Source: Bacteroidota bacterium (lineage in GTDB: Bacteria > Bacteroidota > Bacteroidia > Bacteroidales > Marinifilaceae). From it: a stretch of 10,971 nt of DNA. A model generated the notes under the pieces. That model was not told the DNA's origin. It worked only from the letters and a program-made list of their open reading frames with translations, and did no database searches. How positions within the stretch are numbered: the stretch's first letter is position 1; each line of letters starts with the position of its first letter. The stretch spans positions 1 through 10,971 of the forward strand of contig JAEXFF010000089.1 of NCBI GenBank assembly GCA_023400335.1. Reading direction: 5' to 3'. Below are positions 6,431 through 10,971 of this stretch, one piece after another. Made by a program: the position numbers and the translations under genes.

Positions 6431-8986
6431 CTATAAACCTCTTTGAACTCTATGTGCAATAGAAATAACTTCAGACCTATTTCGTGGTGTTGCAGTACTT
6501 ATATTCAGATTTCTATTTATATTCTTACTGATTGTATTTATCGAACTGACAGCAGATAAACTGCTAACCAACCGAATTACCGAAGATAAATTATGTCCGC
6601 CAACAATATTTGGCTTATGATATGTCAATACCAATGAGGGTGTTTTCTGCCATAACGAAGAATTATCATTTAATAAATTTGAGTAAAAAGTCATTATTTC
6701 TGACATATCTACCCCAAAATGCTGATAATAACCTTTATTAATACCAACAACTCCCTCTAAATGCTTTGCGATTTCTTGTCCTGTTTCTACTATGCTTTCT
6801 TCTGCATATTTATCTCCACGAGGATATGAGAGATAACAACATAAGTTTGAAAATGAATTGTCGCCCAAATCTTTCAATAAAGCCTGCGCTTTGTTTAAAT
6901 CGGACAATATGGTCTTTTTGTTTTCGGCAATAACTTCTTGGGATGTGTTTGCTATTTTTCTTTTTGTATCCTCCTCGTAATTTTTTAGATTTATATATTG
7001 TTCGCTTTTATATTCTGCTATTTGCTTGTTTACTTGTTGCCTGTATTCTGCGATTTGTTTATTCAAGTCTATTTCATTCTGCCTTTTATAGTCGGCAATA
7101 CTTTTGTTATGGTCTGCCCATACTCCTTTTTTAAACTGGATAACTTCACTATCTGATTCGCTACGCCCTGATTTTTTCACCTCATTGGCAATATACTGTT
7201 CGATTTCTCTTGTTGCCTTTTTTATTTCAACCTCAGCGCTTTCGTAAAATTCTCTTTTTAATTTTTCAATTTCCAAGTTAGCCTCGCTTTCCAATCGCCT
7301 AATTTCTTTTTGCACAAATTTTTGATTGTTAGAGATTTCTTTTTGCATTGTATTTTCATCTGTTGCAATTAATTTCTCTACTTCTCCTTTTTGATAACGC
7401 TTGTATAAATCTTCTGCAATATTTTGTGCAATTGTATTTTTTTCCGTGTTTGACAATTTTTTAATGTTTGTCAGCAATACCTGCACCTTGTCCTTTAACA
7501 AATAAGGTTTATTGAGTGGCGGGTTATTATTCAAAAAATATCCATTGTATGTAATGTCATTATTTTTGAACAAAGCATATAAAGTTTGATATTGAACAAC
7601 TCGTGCCAAATCGGTATTATGAGTGTTGGCAAAATATTTGTATGCTTGTTGTTCGTAGTCTCCACCAACAGGAATTTCGTCATTTCGTGAATTATCAAAA
7701 TAAGAAACAGGCAAAGCACCTGTTCTTGTCAAAGAATATATATTGAAATTGGGCATTTCTACAGAAATTATTGCATTTTCCGTATTCCAATTATATACAA
7801 GACTTTGTATTCCTAGTTTTTTAAATAAGGGTTTGTCGAATGGATAAGATTTTGGTTTTGGATAGTTATATTCTTCGTATTTTAAAATTCCGTGTTCACT
7901 CCAATCTTTGAGTAAAATATCGGTTATTGTAAGCAAATGTCCAAACTCAGTGTTCTCTAATTCTTTACTCAAATAAGTGGGGCACCAATCATAATCATTA
8001 TTCATTTTGCCAGCCAATAAATCATTCATATCCAAACTTTGTGATAATTCGGAATCTTTTACTGAGGCAAGTAATAATATTGTTTCAACATTCAATGGGG
8101 GTAATTCAGACAATGAAGATACTCTTTCTCTACCGATAATAACAAGTTTATTGCGGTTAGAGAATGCGCCCAAAATCAAATCTGCATCAAGTGTAAATTG
8201 TCGAATATTTTGTTTTTGTCTATTTAGGTCTTCTTGTTTATCAATGACCCAAGCCACGAACCCCGCATCTTTACTAAAAAACACTCCGGATTTATTATTG
8301 CTTAATATTTCTTTAGTCGAAAAAGTATTATCGTTTGCATCCACAAACAACTCGTTTTCTTCAAAAAACCATTTATTCAATTCTGCCAATGAAATTTCAT
8401 AATTCAAATTTGATTTTGAAAAATACTGACGATTTTCTTTAACAGGTAATTCTATGGTTGAACGTTCCGATTTATATGAGGTAAAATATAGTCTTGAATG
8501 TAAATTACTTTTTAAATGAGTTATGTTTTCTTTTGTTACTTTACCTACTACAATAAGCATATCTCTTGCAAATCCGTCATAACCTATTTTGTGTTGCCTT
8601 ATTTGAAAATCACAATTAAGTTTTGAGAACACTGTCTTTATATCGTTTTCGGAAACTTGCGGACTTGGCTCTGAGACAACAAACACATAACTACTGTCAG
8701 GGTATTCTGCTAATCCCACTGTTTGAAAATGATATTTAAAATTTTTACGAAAATCAGAATGAATTTCTTGTAGATTTTGGAAAGCAAGAGTTGTTTTTAT
8801 GTCAAACTCTTGATTGAGAATTTCGCCCAAAGATTCTTCTTGCTGTACTTCTTCAGCACCGATACTTTCACTTGTTGAAACATCATCAATAGATAAATTG
8901 TCAGAGCGTTTGGATGCAAAACTCCAAATAATAATACTTGTTGCAACTATGGCAATCATCCACTTAGTGTAATTTTTCTTTTTCAT
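6431..8986 (-). CDS. Membrane-anchored coiled-coil protein of unknown function, 851 residues
   Basis: I do not recognise a named family. A basic N-terminus (MKKKNYTK) precedes one hydrophobic segment at about 9-25, predicting a signal anchor with the rest in the periplasm. Residues 31-60 are acidic and probably unstructured. Residues about 65-470 look globular (mixed alpha/beta). A dense block at 325-385 contains NNDYDWCPTYL, FGHLLTITDILLKDWSEHG and YPKPKSYPF, features I associate with uncharacterised large proteins in other phyla. Residues about 505-705 are a long charged coiled coil rich in Lys, Glu, Gln and Asn, with the short repeat NKQIAEY(R/K) at 642-649 and 653-660. The end holds GGHNL (796-800) and a basic Ser/Asn-rich tail. 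It is the first gene of a two-gene operon with the secreted hydrolase-like gene. It is AT-rich and intact across all codons. A scaffold or partner for that enzyme is inference. Confidence 0.8.
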   Translation of the reverse strand: MKKKNYTKWMIAIVATSIIIWSFASKRSDNLSIDDVSTSESIGAEEVQQEESLGEILNQEFDIKTTLAFQNLQEIHSDFRKNFKYHFQTVGLAEYPDSSYVFVVSEPSPQVSENDIKTVFSKLNCDFQIRQHKIGYDGFARDMLIVVGKVTKENITHLKSNLHSRLYFTSYKSERSTIELPVKENRQYFSKSNLNYEISLAELNKWFFEENELFVDANDNTFSTKEILSNNKSGVFFSKDAGFVAWVIDKQEDLNRQKQNIRQFTLDADLILGAFSNRNKLVIIGRERVSSLSELPPLNVETILLLASVKDSELSQSLDMNDLLAGKMNNDYDWCPTYLSKELENTEFGHLLTITDILLKDWSEHGILKYEEYNYPKPKSYPFDKPLFKKLGIQSLVYNWNTENAIISVEMPNFNIYSLTRTGALPVSYFDNSRNDEIPVGGDYEQQAYKYFANTHNTDLARVVQYQTLYALFKNNDITYNGYFLNNNPPLNKPYLLKDKVQVLLTNIKKLSNTEKNTIAQNIAEDLYKRYQKGEVEKLIATDENTMQKEISNNQKFVQKEIRRLESEANLEIEKLKREFYESAEVEIKKATREIEQYIANEVKKSGRSESDSEVIQFKKGVWADHNKSIADYKRQNEIDLNKQIAEYRQQVNKQIAEYKSEQYINLKNYEEDTKRKIANTSQEVIAENKKTILSDLNKAQALLKDLGDNSFSNLCCYLSYPRGDKYAEESIVETGQEIAKHLEGVVGINKGYYQHFGVDMSEIMTFYSNLLNDNSSLWQKTPSLVLTYHKPNIVGGHNLSSVIRLVSSLSAVSSINTISKNINRNLNISTATPRNRSEVISIAHRVQRGL

Positions 8987-9079
8987 TATAAAGTCAGTTT
9001 AAACTCCTGCTCTTACGGCTTTACAGTTCTTGCCTCGTTGTCGCAAATATTTATCTGTCACAATACGCTGCTCACACTT
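8987..9079 (-). promoter_or_regulatory. Leader of the two-gene operon
   Basis: This is untranslated sequence between the right 13-mer and ATG 8986. If the candidate promoter at 9108-9115 is used, the transcript carries about 115 bases of leader, including the 13-mer. No strong ribosome binding site is seen before the ATG; the bases before it are A/T-rich. Confidence 0.35.
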
Positions 9080-9092
9080 GCCCCTAACTTAT
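9080..9092 (-). repeat. Right copy of the inverted 13-mer
   Basis: It reads ATAAGTTAGGGGC on the minus strand and differs by one base from the plus-strand copy at 5500-5512. It lies 50 bases from the stop codon of the relaxase pseudogene and 94 bases upstream of the operon's start codon. Confidence 0.6.
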
Positions 9093-9107
9093 TTATGCTT
9101 AATTTTA

Positions 9108-9115
9108 CAAAGATA
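9108..9115 (-). promoter_or_regulatory. Candidate Bacteroidetes -7 box
   Basis: TATCTTTG on the minus strand fits the TAnnTTTG consensus exactly. A TTG lies about 15 bases upstream, shorter than the usual spacing for the -33 box, so support is partial. It points into the two-gene operon from outside the 13-mer, so transcription would depend on flanking DNA. Confidence 0.4.
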
Positions 9116-9141
9116 GCCAATATTTGGTTTCAAGGAGGAAT

Positions 9142-10371
9142 TTACATCTTAATTTCTTTATTCTTACCGATTTCAGATTTCTGTTTGGGTTCTATTCGGA
9201 TTGCCGCTTGCAATTCCTGATACTTTTGCCTGAACCAGTCGATAATATTTTGCCCGTTGAGAGAAAGGCAAAGTTTCCCAGGGGTATCAGGTTCTTTCTC
9301 GATTTTGAGTTGAACGTCTTTGGCTTGAAAATGCCGTTCGTGTTCGGGAGAGTAAAGTTTAACCGATTCGCCCGTAAGGGTTTTACCGAATATCAGCGAA
9401 CGGACAGAATCGAACGTCAACCCAATCTGCTCGCATAACTCCGCAATCCACATTTGTTCTTTCATCATCGAGTAGTATTTGGTAATGGCATTCAGTTCTT
9501 CCTGTGCCTTGTGCAACTCGTATTTCTGTTTAGCCTACTCCAACTTGGTTTCGACCGCCGATAGCTCTTTTTCTTTTCGCCGAACATATTCGTCCATATT
9601 GAGAAACTTCTCCCGCGCTTCGTCCTTGCGGTCGTATAAGTCACGGATTTTGTCGTTTACCTCCTCTTTTACTCCCGCATCATTTCCACGGTTTCCTTCA
9701 AATCCTCCAATTTTACGACCAAATCACGGTAGTATTATGATGTGGAGATATGCTGGGTTCCGAACCATCGATACCACGTTGCAGTCCGTATTTTTGCATG
9801 GCTATCGCATAGCTGCCCTGATAACCTTTCAGCCTGTCCCGCGCCATCACATCATTGGCACACAGGCGCGGGGCTTCACGGTTCTTTTTCCGGTATTTTT
9901 TCTTTTCAGGGGATTCGGGCTTATTGCTTTTCTTTTTCCTGCGTTCGCCCGTTACGATGGGAACCACCGAAGCGTGGATATGGGGCGTATCCTCGTCCAT
10001 GTGCAGGGTGGTAGAAACGACGTTTTCTTTCCCGAATGTTTTCGCCAGCCATTCCAGATTATCGTTGCACCAGTCGCCCAGCTTGCCTTCGGCTTCAATC
10101 AATTTCATATCGTCATGGGGCTCCCCGTAAGCACCACCCTGATAACCTGTACCTGATTCTTTCCTATCTTGCGTTCCAGCCCTGCATTTTCCAACCTGTG
10201 TTGAATGGCTTCTGTGCGGTCTTTTACGCCATCGGGAAATTCCATCAGGTTTTCATTAAGGTGTGTCCGAGCAGGGTCGGCATTCGGGGGCATTACCGTT
10301 CGCGCAATATGCGCTATCATCGGAACCTCATTGCCGGGCGATTTATCCAAATGGAGAACAACAAATCCCAT
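9142..10371 (-). pseudogene. Decayed MobV/Pre-family relaxase (mobilization protein)
   Basis: Intact relatives nick the transfer origin and lead the strand during mobilization by a helper conjugative element. From ATG 10371 the N-terminus reads MGFVVLHLDK, then PARTHLNENL and KIGKNQVQ. The relaxase metal-binding motif is intact: LHMDEDTPHIHASVVPIVTG. Then come MQKYGLQRGIDGSE, a coiled coil and a C-terminal region ending at 9142. Three one-base losses break the frame: near 10108-10120 (between SP and MKLIEAEGK), near 9755-9762 (after IDGSE) and near 9671 (MMRE then VKEEVND). Two stops interrupt it: TAA at 9735-9737 and TAG at 9535-9537, both where Gln codons are expected. The summed reading would be about 410 residues, normal for the family. 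No functional product is expected. The neighbouring genes are intact, so poor sequence quality is an unlikely explanation. Composition is higher in GC than in the block at 5552-8986. Confidence 0.92.
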
Positions 10372-10410
10372 AAAATTATCGTTAAATTTGTTTGTAATTT
10401 CAGTTTGATT

Positions 10411-10455
10411 ATGAATCCTGCCTGCCGAAAATAAATTCAGGCAGGCAAGATTCAT
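10411..10455. repeat. Hairpin just upstream of the relaxase start
   Basis: ATGAATC (10411-10417) pairs with GATTCAT (10449-10455), and TGCCTGCC (10419-10426) with GGCAGGCA (10440-10447): 15 pairs with one central mismatch and a 13-base AT-rich loop. It lies 40 bases before the relaxase ATG, so it could be an operator, a leader fold or part of the transfer origin. Confidence 0.65.
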
Positions 10456-10525
10456 CGTTAAAAGTCGCTTCGCCGATTGCGGTCTTCGACCGCCGGGGGA
10501 GATTCCAAAGAGGGAAAACTTTTGG

Positions 10526-10582
10526 CTTATTGGGGAATTTTTAGCGTAGGGCAACGGAGTGTTAAGAAAATTCCCTAATAAG
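10526..10582. repeat. Large inverted repeat, candidate transfer origin (oriT)
   Basis: CTTATTGGGGAATTTT (10526-10541) pairs with AAAATTCCCTAATAAG (10567-10582) at 15 of 16 positions; the odd one is G opposite T. The 25-base loop ends with AGTGTTA (10558-10564), similar to the remembered MobV nick region of pMV158 (TAGTGTG/TTA), which also lies in the loop of an inverted repeat. It is upstream of a MobV relaxase gene. With nicking of the plus strand, the relaxase gene would enter last, as is usual. Confidence 0.4.
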
Positions 10583-10916
10583 CTACGGTATTTTCTTCGT
10601 AAATACCCTGCGGTCTGTCGGCGGTCTATCCGTATCTTATCGGCTCGACGATTCGGGCTTGGCTGTCTGCGCTCGCTGCACTGATTTTACCTACTATACC
10701 GAACGCCCCGATATGTGGCTGCCGTTCCTATATCCGCTCCACCCGAACTCTCTCTTATTATTTTTCCCTTTCGGTTGGTGGTGGGCGACGAGGCGGTCGT
10801 TCCCGTTAACTTCGTTTTCTTCCTCCTTGCAAGGCAAAGCAAGTAAACTGGCTTTGCACTTGCTTCGTTCGTCAGTTTTCAAAGGCTTCCCTGCACGGGG
10901 CGGTCGGATACAAGGT

Positions 10917-10967
10917 TTTCCCGATAAATACGCTCGCAGCGAAGCGAGAGGAAGATTTATCGGGAAA
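10917..10967. repeat. Strong palindrome at the window end
   Basis: TTTCCCGATAAAT (10917-10929) pairs perfectly with ATTTATCGGGAAA (10955-10967), and inside it CTCGC (10933-10937) pairs with GCGAG (10944-10948) around a 6-base loop. It could be a two-way terminator, a cruciform or a recognition site; the context to the right is missing. Confidence 0.6.
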
Positions 10968-10971
10968 CGGC

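Larger units (their letters stand above)
10372..10971. other. Gene-free region upstream of the relaxase with several inverted repeats
   Basis: No gene could be supported here. Besides the separately listed palindromes there are a small perfect hairpin GCGGTC-TTC-GACCGC (10479-10493) and GCAAAGC (10834-10840) with GCTTTGC (10851-10857). A 62-codon minus-strand open frame at 10694-10882 has no family I know. Position and structure suggest the transfer-origin and leader region of the decayed mobilizable element. Confidence 0.55.

Noticed and set aside
7012..7060. Tandem repeat of NKQIAEY-coding units as a DNA repeat
   Set aside because: There are only two short degenerate copies inside a coiled coil, ordinary for heptad-rich sequence.
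8007..8402. 131-codon plus-strand frame inside the 851-residue gene
   Set aside because: It lies wholly within the long intact minus-strand gene, and its Ser/Asn-rich content is what the complement of that AT-rich gene would give.
9479..10156. 225-codon plus-strand frame opposite the relaxase
   Set aside because: It is antisense to recognisable relaxase sequence; its length reflects the composition of the opposite strand, not a gene.
10694..10882. 62-codon minus-strand frame upstream of the relaxase
   Set aside because: Low-complexity, basic sequence without a recognisable family or ribosome binding site; it overlaps the inverted repeat at 10834-10857.

Overview
The window looks like a chromosome of a Bacteroidales bacterium, probably a gut species. 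The evidence is a RecA and a dipeptidyl-peptidase 5 of Bacteroidales type, A-rich translation starts without a strong Shine-Dalgarno sequence, and a Bacteroides-style mobilization gene. The order is inferred from remembered protein families; the species cannot be fixed.

Layout. (1) 1-5029 is ordinary chromosome with moderate base composition: the 3' part of bcp (thiol peroxidase), recA with a good intrinsic terminator, dpp5 (a lipoprotein S9 peptidase), a nested palindrome between convergent genes, and on the minus strand an MltC-like lytic transglycosylase. (2) 5030-5551 has no credible gene. It is filled by three successive imperfect palindromes of about 125-160 bases, whose ends resemble the paired core boxes of integron attC sites. 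(3) 5552-8986 is a clearly AT-rich two-gene minus-strand operon: an 851-residue membrane-anchored protein with a long coiled coil, then a 284-residue secreted protein with a His...Asn-Cys pattern like permuted papain (NlpC/P60-like) hydrolases. The block is bounded by inverted copies of a 13-mer, ATAAGTTAGG(T/G)GC. (4) 9142-10371 is a MobV/Pre-type relaxase gene, broken by three one-base deletions and two stop codons. (5) 10372-10971 has no gene but holds several strong inverted repeats, one of them a candidate transfer origin.

How it fits together. The first half is housekeeping: peroxide defence, recombination, periplasmic peptide breakdown and wall turnover. The second half is accessory DNA: a dead mobilizable element next to a cassette-like block carrying an uncharacterised envelope gene pair. 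The relaxase is decayed while both accessory genes are intact, which suggests that the pair has been kept by selection or arrived later than the element. No integrase, transposase, CRISPR array, tRNA or rRNA was seen.
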